DNA of 64,000 nt, taken from contig NZ_LN879430.1 in the NCBI RefSeq assembly GCF_900070325.1, positions 2,039,379 to 2,103,378 of the forward strand. The letters are read 5' to 3'. The notes beneath the pieces were generated by a model. The model saw nothing but the letters and a program-made list of their open reading frames with translations, was not told where the DNA came from and searched no databases. How positions within the stretch are numbered: the first letter of the stretch is position 1; each line of letters starts with the position of its first letter. This document shows positions 8,991 to 16,480 of this stretch, one piece after another. Made by a program: the position numbers and the translations under genes. The DNA is from Herbinix luporum (GTDB lineage: Bacteria > Bacillota > Clostridia > Lachnospirales > Lachnospiraceae).

Positions 8991-10142
8991 TTATTTTACT
9001 TTATCTAAAGCAATTCTAGCTTCCTCATCGGTATATCCAAAAATAAATTTATACATCTCAATACGGTTAGTATCCCAATCTAGAATGATAGGGTATCCTA
9101 TACCATTATACTTTTTAGGTGAATCAAAAGCTCCGTCCACCGGAATTCTTAAGGTCTCCAAATCTTTCGAATTATTTTCAAAAAAGGCTTTCATAACCAT
9201 CTCAATTTGCTTTTGACTTAAGTCTGTTGTAACATTGCTTAAGGCTTGTTTACTAATTGGTACAATCCTTACCAGGTTTTTGGGGGATTTTGCACTGTCA
9301 AACATAGCTTTTAAGGCTCTTTGCTGACGTACAACACGGCCATAGTCATTATTAGCTCCTCCCAGAGTCTTTACCTTTCTAACTCTTACATAGCCCATAA
9401 CCTGGTTTCCATTCAGTTTATTAATTCCTGCTTGTACATTTCTGTTGGCCTTATCTGATATATAATTAGTTCTATTTAGGTAGGCTGCTTCCTCTTCTCC
9501 CAATTCTATAGTAACACCGCCCAAGGAATCTACCAGTTTTTCAAAGGCTTCAAAGTTAACTGAGGCATATCCATCAATATGTATCTTATAGTTCTTTTCT
9601 ATAGTTTCAATTAACAGATTTATGCCCCCTTTAGAGTAGGCAGAATTAAGTTTATGGGGCTTATATCCCGGTATCTCCACATAACTGTCCCTTAGAAGGG
9701 ATGTAAGTTTAACTGTATTGTCCTTGGTATTAACGGAACCAATCATAATGGCATCTGTATTTCTTGCTCCGCCAAATTCCTCAATACCAAATATAAGATA
9801 ATTTTTCACATGGTCTTCCCTTATGACATTATCAGAGGGTTGCCTGTTTGAAACCTCTGTATCCTCGGGAGACTGAACATGACTAGATACATATTTGCTT
9901 GCTATTTTATATAAGAGGCTTCTTCCCGGCTTAGTTCCCACCAAGAATACCAGTAAAACTAAAATAACAAGCAGTACTGAGCCTACTTTCTTTATTCTTT
10001 TTGTTCTTTTTAGTTTTTGCATTTGTTTTTTAGACATTTTTCCCTTATTAGTTTTTATATTTTTTCTTTGAGGCCTCTTTTCATCCTCCATATATCTCAT
10101 AACTTGCTGCTTTAATTGTTCTTCCATTCTTTTATCTTGCAT
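8991..10142 (-). CDS. LytR-CpsA-Psr (LCP) family cell-wall glycopolymer ligase
   Basis: About 383 residues. A basic cytoplasmic N-terminus (many Lys/Arg) is followed by one membrane segment (VGSVLLVILVLLVFLVG, near residues 55-71) and an extracellular LCP domain. Conserved LCP elements are visible: NTDAIMIGSVN, the Arg-rich LTSLLRDSYVEIPGY, KLNSAYSKGG, and GYVRVRKV later. LCP enzymes transfer lipid-linked teichoic acids or capsular glycans to peptidoglycan. I chose the ATG at 10142 with AGAGGAG 7 bases upstream rather than an upstream ATG at 10175 that lacks a site. It is monocistronic. The acceptor polymer is unknown; a TagF-like glycosyltransferase lies elsewhere in the window. Confidence 0.9.
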   Translation of the reverse strand: MQDKRMEEQLKQQVMRYMEDEKRPQRKNIKTNKGKMSKKQMQKLKRTKRIKKVGSVLLVILVLLVFLVGTKPGRSLLYKIASKYVSSHVQSPEDTEVSNRQPSDNVIREDHVKNYLIFGIEEFGGARNTDAIMIGSVNTKDNTVKLTSLLRDSYVEIPGYKPHKLNSAYSKGGINLLIETIEKNYKIHIDGYASVNFEAFEKLVDSLGGVTIELGEEEAAYLNRTNYISDKANRNVQAGINKLNGNQVMGYVRVRKVKTLGGANNDYGRVVRQQRALKAMFDSAKSPKNLVRIVPISKQALSNVTTDLSQKQIEMVMKAFFENNSKDLETLRIPVDGAFDSPKKYNGIGYPIILDWDTNRIEMYKFIFGYTDEEARIALDKVK

Positions 10143-10320
10143 AAAATCTCCTCTTTTACAAAAACATGCTAACACATATTAACCACACTTAAGTTTCACT
10201 TAAATTACAACATTTAGCTTTAAAATTCTACCTAACTTGATATATTATTTTATCATAAATCACAAAAAATTGAAGACCTAAGGTAAGATTTAAAAGAAAA
10301 TTAAGATTCAAGTTAAAATT

Positions 10321-11232
10321 CTAAACGGTAGCCCTAGCTATATAAGCCTGCAGTTCTTCTATATATCTTCTGCCTATATCGCTTAAAATTCCATAACTCC
10401 TGCTTATATATCCTATATTCATATTTACATCTATATCTAGAGGAATGGCACAATAATCACTTCCGTTAAGTTCTTCGCAAATAATTCCCGAACATAATGT
10501 AAATGCATTAATTCCCACCATTAAATTTAGCATGGTTGCCCTATCACAAGCCTTTATAGTTTTTCTATAGTCATAGGTACTAAGTATTTCCTCTGCAAAA
10601 TAAAATGAATTATTATCTCCCTGTTCAAATGAAAGGCAGGGATAATCTAAAAGTTCCTCCATAGATATCTTTTCTTTAGCTGCCAGCGGATGTCCTTTCC
10701 ACAAATAAACATAACCTTTACAAGTTACCAAATCATGAAATTCCAATTGATTATCTTTCAATAATTTATTTATCACCTTCTCATTAAATTCATTGATATA
10801 GAGAATACCTATTTCACTTTTTCCGTTTTTGACATCCATAATAACATCAGCTGTTTTTGTTTCACGAATAGCAAACTCATACTCATTCATATCAAACTCT
10901 TTTACCATTTCTACAAAGGCTTTTACAGCAAATGAGTAATGCTGTGTAGACACTCCAAATTTTTTCTTAATTTTCTTTCCTTCTATATATTTTTCTTCAA
11001 GTAATTCCATCTGATTTAGGACTTGTCTGGCATAACCTAAGAACTCTTCTCCTTCTGATGTTAAAATTACACCTTTATTGGTACGGGTAAATATAGTAAT
11101 GTTTATCTCTGTTTCTAAATCTTTAATTGCACTAGATAGGGTCGGTTGTGATATATAAAGCCTTTTTGCAGCCTCATTCATTGAATTTGTATCGGCAACA
11201 GCAACTACATATCTAATCTGCTGTAAAGTCAT
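10321..11232 (-). CDS. LysR-family regulator (probable sulfur-metabolism regulator)
   Basis: About 303 residues: N-terminal winged helix-turn-helix (TLQQIRYVVAVADTNSMNEA ... YISQPTLSSAIKDLE) and a C-terminal effector-binding domain. The second in-frame ATG (11232) is chosen because AAGGAGG lies 7 bases before it, while only one base separates that site from the first ATG (11238). It lies directly downstream of metY on the same strand, so control of methionine or cysteine synthesis (CysB/CysL-like) is a reasonable inference. The effector, such as O-acetylserine or O-acetylhomoserine, is not evident from the sequence. Confidence 0.85.
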   Translation of the reverse strand: MTLQQIRYVVAVADTNSMNEAAKRLYISQPTLSSAIKDLETEINITIFTRTNKGVILTSEGEEFLGYARQVLNQMELLEEKYIEGKKIKKKFGVSTQHYSFAVKAFVEMVKEFDMNEYEFAIRETKTADVIMDVKNGKSEIGILYINEFNEKVINKLLKDNQLEFHDLVTCKGYVYLWKGHPLAAKEKISMEELLDYPCLSFEQGDNNSFYFAEEILSTYDYRKTIKACDRATMLNLMVGINAFTLCSGIICEELNGSDYCAIPLDIDVNMNIGYISRSYGILSDIGRRYIEELQAYIARATV

Positions 11233-11314
11233 GTCCATCCCTCCTTAAAAATTTTTATTAATCCATTATTATACTAGCGAGTCTTCATTTATACTTTATT
11301 ATATAATATTTAAT

Positions 11315-11358
11315 CAATGTAAAAAGAGAGAAAATACAAGTTCTCTCTCTCTACATTG
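11315..11358 (-). terminator. terminator after metY
   Basis: Inverted repeat with outer arms CAATGTA/TACATTG and inner arms AGAGAGAA/TTCTCTCT, followed on the minus strand by a TTTTT run. It separates metY from the downstream LysR gene, which may have its own promoter. Confidence 0.65.
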
Positions 11359-11399
11359 ATATATTTATAATATAGGTATGGTTTATTTAATTAAATTTA

Positions 11400-12707
11400 C
11401 TATAATACTGCCTTAAAAGCCTCATCTAAATCTTCAATTATATCATCTATATTTTCTGTTCCGATAGAAAGCCTGATTGTATTAGGCTTAATACCTTGAT
11501 CTAAAAGCTCTTCTTTAGTTAATTGTGAATGGGTTGTTGATGCCGGATGAATAACAAGGGATTTAACATCTGCCACATTGGCAAGCAATGAGAACAACTG
11601 AAGATTATCAATAAAGTCTCTTGCCTTTTTATCATCTCCCTTAATCTCAAAGCTGAAAATTGAACCACCGCCATTAGGAAAATACTTTTTGTAAAGTTCC
11701 TGCTGCAAGGGGTCTTTTGATACGGAAGGATGATTAACATTTTCAACCAGATCATGGTCCTTTAAGTATTCTACAACTTTCAATGCATTTTCAACATGTC
11801 TTTCTACCCTAAGTGACAAGGTTTCAAGTCCCTGAAGGAATAAGAAGGCATGAAAGGGTGAAAGGGTTGAACCTGTATCACGAAGAAGGATAGCTCTAAT
11901 CTTTGTAATAAATGCTGCCGGTCCCACTGCTTTTGTAAAACTAATACCATGATAGCTGGGATTTGGTGCAGTAAGTGAATCAAACTTGCCACTAGCTTCC
12001 CAATCAAATTTACCACTGTCAACAATTACACCGCCGATACTTGTACCGTGGCCCCCTATAAACTTGGTTGCTGATTGTACTACAATATCTGCACCATATT
12101 CAATAGGCCTTACCAAATAGGGAGTTGCAAAAGTATTGTCAACCACAAGGGGTATCTTATGCTCATGGGCAATAGCTGCTAACTTTTCTATATCAACCAC
12201 ATCTGAATTGGGATTTCCCAGGGTTTCAATAAATATAGCTTTAGTGTTGTCAGAAATTGCTGCCTTTACCTCATCGTAATTAAAAGGATCCACAAAAGTT
12301 GTTCTTATACCATAATCCACAAGAGTATGAGCCAGCAAATTGTAAGTTCCACCGTATATATTTTTTGCTGCTACTATATGATCTCCATTCTGAGCTAGAT
12401 TTTGTATAGTATATGTTACCGCTGCCGCACCGGAGGCAACTGCCAGTGCCACAATTCCCCCTTCTAAAGCTGCAATTCTTTTCTCAAATACATCTTGAGT
12501 AGGATTTGTTAATCTGCCATAAATATTTCCCGCATCTGCAAGGGCAAATCTTGCAGCCGCATGATCACAATCTCTAAATACATATGAAGTAGTTTGATAA
12601 ATAGGTACTGCCCTAGCATCAGTCACAGGATCGGGATTTTCCTGTCCTACATGTAATTGTAATGTTTCAAATTTAAATTTCCTATCTCCGTATGATCTCT
12701 TACTCAT
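11400..12707 (-). CDS. metY: O-acetylhomoserine sulfhydrylase (PLP-dependent)
   Basis: A 435-residue Cys/Met-metabolism PLP enzyme. It converts O-acetylhomoserine plus sulfide to homocysteine; some members also act on O-acetylserine. The N-terminus FETLQLHVGQENPDP is typical of MetY rather than MetB/MetC, and the 435-residue length also fits MetY (MetB/MetC are about 380-400). The PLP Lys lies in SATKFIGGHGTS, near residue 212, with the preceding VVDNTFATPYL. AGGGAGG lies 8 bases before the ATG. No S-box or T-box is visible upstream; the neighbouring LysR gene is the likely regulator. Confidence 0.93.
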   Translation of the reverse strand: MSKRSYGDRKFKFETLQLHVGQENPDPVTDARAVPIYQTTSYVFRDCDHAAARFALADAGNIYGRLTNPTQDVFEKRIAALEGGIVALAVASGAAAVTYTIQNLAQNGDHIVAAKNIYGGTYNLLAHTLVDYGIRTTFVDPFNYDEVKAAISDNTKAIFIETLGNPNSDVVDIEKLAAIAHEHKIPLVVDNTFATPYLVRPIEYGADIVVQSATKFIGGHGTSIGGVIVDSGKFDWEASGKFDSLTAPNPSYHGISFTKAVGPAAFITKIRAILLRDTGSTLSPFHAFLFLQGLETLSLRVERHVENALKVVEYLKDHDLVENVNHPSVSKDPLQQELYKKYFPNGGGSIFSFEIKGDDKKARDFIDNLQLFSLLANVADVKSLVIHPASTTHSQLTKEELLDQGIKPNTIRLSIGTENIDDIIEDLDEAFKAVL

Positions 12708-12830
12708 AACTTAATCCTCCCTTTGCTTAGAACCACTAAATTGTTATAAATAGAATATCATCTGTATTTGCTATTGTAAATTAGTATGTTTTTATAGTTG
12801 GTTATAGTCTATATTTATAACTAATAAGTT

Positions 12831-12873
12831 AAAAAGTGCTGTTGCAACTAATGAAAGATAGTTACAACAGCAC
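12831..12873 (-). terminator. terminator-like hairpin upstream of metY
   Basis: A 13-bp stem with one mismatch (12836-12848 with 12861-12873), followed on the minus strand by five T. No minus-strand gene ends just before it, so it may be an attenuator in a long metY leader or the remnant terminator of a lost gene. Confidence 0.55.
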
Positions 12874-13223
12874 CCTATAAAGTGAACTTCTTGGCATTCT
12901 CAAAATGCTTTGTTCTATTTATTTTATCTATATTGTTTTTTTCGTATATATACTATGACAGCTGAAACTGTTATAACTAAAAGAGCTAAACAAGTATATA
13001 TTAATACCCTTTGTTACATGTGATTTTATTATTAAATTTGCATTTCTCACCCTAGGCCTCGTCTTTCTATTAAATAGTTTTGATTATAGGCTACAGTAGT
13101 TAGGATAATAAAATCCCCGATTTTTGTCAATTTATAAAATATGCCATACATTAAAAGGCCTAATATATCTCTCTTCTGTCCTTAGGACTATGGACTATCC
13201 CCTAAGTAGTCATAGAAAAACAT

Positions 13224-13274
13224 AAAAAAATTCCGTTTTGCCATTTTAATATGGTACTTAACGGAATTTTTTTT
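13224..13274 (-). terminator. bidirectional-type terminator after the purine permease
   Basis: Arms AAAAAAATTCCGTT (13224-13237) and its complement (13260-13273) enclose a 22-base loop and give T runs on both strands. It lies 13 bases beyond the permease stop. Confidence 0.85.
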
Positions 13275-13286
13275 AACAAATATATT

Positions 13287-14492
13287 TTATGGTAATAAAG
13301 CAAACCTTAATATAAATAAAATTGCAAGAATATACATAATAGGATGAACTTCTTTATGTCTTTTTGTTGCCAACTTCATAATAGGATAAAAGATAATACC
13401 AAAAGCAATTCCATTGGCAATACTATAGGTAAATGGCATTATGGCTATAGTTAAGAATGCCGGTAAGCCTTCTGTAAAATCACTAAAGTCAATTTCTTTA
13501 ACAGTTTCTATCATCAAGGCACCCATTATAATCAGCACAGGGGCTGTTGCTTCTGCCGGGACTATTCCCACAACACCTACTAAAAATATTGATAGTATAA
13601 ATAAACCCCCTGTTACAAGACTAGAAAGCCCTGTTCTGCCCCCTTCTGTTATTCCTGAATTAGATTCAATATATGTAGATACTGTACTTACTCCTAAAGA
13701 AGCACCAAGGGAAGTAGAGATTGCATCTGCTAAGAGAGCTTTATCCATATTTTTTATCTTGCCATCTTTTTCTATCATATTAGCTTTTCTTGCTGTACCA
13801 ACCAAGGTACCTATGGTATCAAACATATTTACTAAACTAAATGTCAAGATTACCATAAGCAAACTGCTTAAGCCTCCTATTAGACCAGATCCATTATGAC
13901 TTAATAAACCTTTAAAATCCATAGACATAAAAGTAGGTTCTACAGATGGTGGCAAGCTAAATAATTTTATTCACACAAACAATCCTATACCGCCTGTTAT
14001 AGCAATTTTAATATTCTCAGGTAAACATTCAATAATTTTTTGCCTTATGGAGGTTAGGGTTATTGCAATAAACAATAGACCTGATATAAATATAGCTGCT
14101 AATCCTTGTTGCCATGTATAGCCCATGGTCATACATACATTATATGTGAAAAATGCAGCAAGGCCTATTGCCGGTGCCAATGCGAAAGGTAAATTAGCAT
14201 ATAGGGCCATAATTAATGTGCCAATGGCAGATGCAATACAGGTAGCTGTAAATAATGAAGCTATAACAGGGTCATTAAGTATGCTTAGTTGTTCGGCTGC
14301 ATCTCCTACCACACCGGATGAATTTATACCGGCAAACTTCAATATATTAGGTATAACCAGTAAAGCATAGGCCATGGTAATATATGTGGTTAATCCGGCT
14401 AGAATTTCAGTCTTAATGTTGGTATTGTTTTCTTTCAACTTAAAATGAGAATAAAGATAATTAATGAATTTTGCTTTCTTAGCAGTTTCCAT
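13287..14492 (-). pseudogene. NCS2/AzgA-type purine permease with an internal deletion and in-frame stop
   Basis: An adenine/guanine/hypoxanthine permease of the AzgA/PbuG family, broken into two parts. The N-terminal 173 residues (14492-13974) cover the first membrane helices, ending ITGGIGLFV then TGA. The C-terminal part (222 codons from the Met at 13955) resumes in the same frame with SLPPSVEPTFMSMDF and retains FDTIGTLVGTA and the STYIESNSGITEGGRTG motif. From memory of PbuG-type proteins, roughly 65-80 residues between these points are missing, so a deletion seems to have created the TGA at its junction. Start is set by CTAGGAGG before the ATG. An intact-looking purine riboswitch precedes it. 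Probably no longer a working transporter. Confidence 0.85.
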
Positions 14493-14530
14493 GCTGTCCT
14501 CCTAGTACTGTCCATAATTAAGATAATATG

Positions 14531-14572
14531 AAATAAAAAAAGTTGCTATGGATATAGTGGGTCCATGCAACT
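14531..14572 (-). terminator. riboswitch-controlled terminator
   Basis: AGTTGC-ATGGA pairs with TCCAT-A-GCAACT (14572-14541 on the minus strand), followed by a TTTTTTATTT run. The 3' arm is complementary to the 3' side of aptamer helix P1 (11 of 12 bases), giving the expected antiterminator. A second hairpin with a following T run lies between aptamer and terminator at 14583-14617. Confidence 0.85.
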
Positions 14573-14704
14573 AAAAAAATAACTAAATTGCCGGCTCATT
14601 ATGACCATGCAATTTAGATAATTTATTATTGGATTACCCATAGCAAGAAATTTACGGTTTCTCGTAGAAACTTCTGAACCATATTATCAGAAATATATGG
14701 ATAT
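14531..14704 (-). promoter_or_regulatory. purine (guanine-type) riboswitch, aptamer plus transcription-off platform
   Basis: The aptamer (14704-14635) aligns base for base with the Bacillus xpt guanine aptamer over about 61 positions. P1 is UAUCCAUA/UAUGGGUA; P2 is UUCUGA with UCAGAA; loop 2 is AAUAUGG; the core is GUUUCUAC; P3 is GAGAAA with UUUCUU; and loop 3 is CCGUAAA, with the G37G38-C60C61 loop-loop pairs intact. The ligand-specifying base 74 is C, predicting guanine or hypoxanthine. Positions equivalent to A24 and A73 are U and G here, which is unusual. The expression platform is an antiterminator/terminator pair. It precedes a broken purine permease. Confidence 0.9.
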
Positions 14705-14724
14705 TTTATTTTCAAGTAATAACT

Positions 14725-14754
14725 AATATATCATACTTACCAAGATGAAAGCAA
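14725..14754 (-). promoter_or_regulatory. candidate promoter of the riboswitch transcript
   Basis: TTGCTT (14754-14749) and TATATT (14730-14725) are separated by 18 bases, placing a start about 15 bases before the aptamer. The -35 match is only partial. Confidence 0.4.
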
Positions 14755-14969
14755 GATATTTCGACAAGATCATTTTATTATCTATACTATTACAGAGGCT
14801 ACTTATGCTTCTGTCTTTTATCAACATCTATACAGTTATATATTTTTAACATATATTGATAGTTGTTTACAACAAATTAAAAAAAGAAGGAGTTTGTCGA
14901 TAAAAGTACAGAATTTTAAGAATAATTATGATTGACTTTTTTTAAAGATTTGATATACTTAATATCACT

Positions 14970-15042
14970 GGGGCATTAGCGCAGCTGGGAGCGCATCACA
15001 CTGGCAGTGTGGGGGTCAGGGGTTCGAATCCCCTATGCTCCA
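14970..15042 (+). tRNA. tRNA-Ala (anticodon GGC)
   Basis: A 73-base cloverleaf: acceptor GGGGCAT/ATGCTCC with one G-U pair, D arm GCGC/GCGC, anticodon loop CTGGCAG with GGC at positions 34-36 (reads GCC, Ala), T arm AGGGG-TTCGAAT-CCCCT, discriminator A. CCA is not encoded. It is the first of a two-tRNA cluster. Confidence 0.95.
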
Positions 15043-15078
15043 TTTTCTTATATTTTATATTAGCTTAGAGCGATTTGT

Positions 15079-15152
15079 GGAGTCATAGCTCAGCTGGGAC
15101 GAGCGTTCGCTTGACGTGCGAAAGGTCATGGGTTCGAATCCCTTTGACTCCA
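15079..15152 (+). tRNA. tRNA-Val (anticodon GAC)
   Basis: A 74-base cloverleaf: acceptor GGAGTCA/TGACTCC, D arm GCTC/GAGC, anticodon stem TTCGC/GCGAA, loop TTGACGT with GAC (reads GTC, Val), discriminator A, no encoded CCA. The T stem ATGGG/CCCTT carries a T-T mismatch at its second pair, unusual for an elongator tRNA. Confidence 0.93.
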
Positions 15153-15162
15153 TTAAAAAAAT

Positions 15163-15217
15163 AATCCATTAAATTAGACCTTATTTTATAAGTTGCTAAT
15201 TAAATGGATTTTTTATT
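15163..15217 (+). terminator. terminator of the tRNA pair
   Basis: A stem of about 15 bp (15163-15177 with 15196-15210) with minor mispairing, followed by TTTTATTTTAT. It lies 11 bases after tRNA-Val. Confidence 0.8.
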
Positions 15218-15240
15218 TTATGTATCATATTTTTGCACAA

Positions 15241-15274
15241 AATGAAAGACTCATCCGAAGATGAGCTTTCATTA
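15241..15274 (-). terminator. UUCG-capped terminator of the EAL gene
   Basis: The minus strand reads CTCATC-TTCG-GATGAG extended by AATGAAAG/CTTTCATT, followed by TTTTGTG. The very stable C(UUCG)G cap and its position about 70 bases after the EAL stop codon indicate transcription termination. Confidence 0.75.
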
Positions 15275-15343
15275 TCCCCATATACCTGTTGCCAATAATT
15301 GGCAATGCATAAGATAATGTCAAAAGTTAATTTTGTTTTCCTA

Positions 15344-16213
15344 CTACATAAGTTTCTTTCCTTTGATTACATCTGTAACTTTATAAGATGGTAGTGGAAT
15401 ACATAGTAGGAAACCTTGACCCCCTTCACAGGCGTTTTGCTGTAAGTACTTTAGCTGTTCTTTAGTTTCAATTCCTTCGGCAACAACTTTATAATTTAAG
15501 CCATGTGCCATCCCAAGTATACTTTTAGTAATAGTTTTTTCCCCATTACAATCGGGAATTGATTTAATAAAACTTCTATCTATCTTTATAATATCAATTG
15601 GCAGTCTAATTAGATGTATTAATGAGGAGTAGCCAGTTCCAAAGTCATCTAGTGCTATTCTAATTCCATGTTTTCTAAGCCTGTTTAGCCGCTCCATCAC
15701 TATGTTAATATTTGTAATAACCATTGTTTCAGTAATTTCAAATATAATTGTCTTATAATTAACCTTATAAGAGGATAAAATCCTTTCTATATTAGTAAAA
15801 TCTTTTTCACTTTCTAAAGACTTACTTGATAGGTTAATCGAGAGTTCTATATGGCCTAAACCTTCACGTTCCCATTGAAGCTTCTGTTGTAATGCTTTGT
15901 GAATAATCATGCGCTCTAATTGGTATATTATCTGAGACTTTTCAGCAATAGGTATAAAGGCTTCCGGATAAATTATACCGTTTCCAGAGGGAACCCATCT
16001 TACCAAGGCTTCTACACCGGTTATCTCTTTGGTAACTAGATTGTATTCCGGTTGGTAAAATAGTGTAAATTCATCTCTGTCAATACCTATATGTATCTTA
16101 TTTATCAATCTAGCTTGGCAGACATTGTTCTTAATCTGATCCTTAAAGCTATTAAGATACAACCTTGGTTTGCTTTCTCTTATATGTCTATACTTGTCTT
16201 TTACTTTTGCCAT
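15344..16213 (-). CDS. EAL-domain cyclic-di-GMP phosphodiesterase
   Basis: About 289 residues; hydrolyses c-di-GMP to pGpG. The domain starts at FTLFYQPEYNL, and the catalytic set is visible in order: EALVRW, the Asn in SINLSS, the Glu in FEITET, DDFGTGYSS, the Lys in IKIDRSF, VVAEGIET and GGQGFL. The usual QGYLFSKPLP end is changed to QGFLLCIPLP. No sensor, membrane or GGDEF domain precedes it; the 45-residue N-terminus resembles a GGDEF-EAL linker, so the gene may be the surviving half of a larger protein. The ATG at 16213 is preferred (AAGTGAG spaced 7); a GTG lies at 16225. Confidence 0.88.
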   Translation of the reverse strand: MAKVKDKYRHIRESKPRLYLNSFKDQIKNNVCQARLINKIHIGIDRDEFTLFYQPEYNLVTKEITGVEALVRWVPSGNGIIYPEAFIPIAEKSQIIYQLERMIIHKALQQKLQWEREGLGHIELSINLSSKSLESEKDFTNIERILSSYKVNYKTIIFEITETMVITNINIVMERLNRLRKHGIRIALDDFGTGYSSLIHLIRLPIDIIKIDRSFIKSIPDCNGEKTITKSILGMAHGLNYKVVAEGIETKEQLKYLQQNACEGGQGFLLCIPLPSYKVTDVIKGKKLM

Positions 16214-16294
16214 ATAATTTCTCACTTATGTTTCGTCTTGCCTCTTCTGTTGTCTTGTCGTATCTGTTAACTATATGATAAAACATTAAAAACA

Positions 16295-16357
16295 ATAATA
16301 CCATGGCGTATTTGGAAAAATTGCAACAATATTTTTCCAAATACGTCATGGTATTAT
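16295..16357. repeat. 27-bp near-perfect palindrome
   Basis: Positions 16295-16321 and 16331-16357 are complementary at 26 of 27 positions around a 9-base loop. It lies between the divergent EAL and repeat-peptide genes, where a terminator is not expected. Its core CATGNCGTATTTGGAAA recurs at 6133-6149. It may be a small mobile palindromic element or a regulatory hairpin. Confidence 0.85.
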
Positions 16358-16394
16358 ATAAAGATTCATATTATAATATATTTGCTTATATGAT

Positions 16395-16433
16395 GGTTGT
16401 TTTCTACAACCTAAGTAGCCGGCTAATTAATAT
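16395..16433 (+). promoter_or_regulatory. candidate promoter and operators of the repeat-peptide gene
   Basis: Two symmetric sites lie 48-86 bases before the start codon: GGTTGT-N5-ACAACC (16395-16411) and the perfect 10-bp palindrome TAGCCGGCTA (16416-16425). A possible -10, TAATAT, is at 16428-16433; no good -35 exists at 17 bases upstream, where the first palindrome lies. This suggests an activator-dependent promoter, plausibly bound by one of the neighbouring regulators (inference). Confidence 0.4.
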
Positions 16434-16480
16434 AAGCAGTCCCCATAAAACCCGTTAATTGATTGAAGGAGGTTATTCTT

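Larger units (their letters stand above)
12708..13286. other. gene-free stretch upstream of metY
   Basis: No intact gene is seen. It contains the metY promoter region, a hairpin at 12831-12873 and the permease terminator at 13224-13274. On the minus strand near 12930-13010 there is a startless frame of about 28 codons coding a hydrophobic helix followed by VYIRKKQYR, which looks like the anchoring end of a lost membrane or surface protein. A TTATAG-rich direct/inverted motif near 12791-12812 could be a LysR site. Both of these are weak. Confidence 0.4.

Noticed and set aside
12708..12900. SAM (S-box) riboswitch upstream of metY
   Set aside because: No S-box core motifs can be found; only a simple hairpin is seen.
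13441..14370. Plus-strand frames inside the permease region
   Set aside because: They lie opposite recognisable permease coding sequence and have no ribosome sites or family features.
16190..16286. Short minus-strand frame MFYHIVNRYDKTTEEARRN overlapping the EAL start in another frame
   Set aside because: Protein-like composition hints at a frameshifted N-terminus of the EAL gene, but there is no ribosome site and no known family match to prove it.
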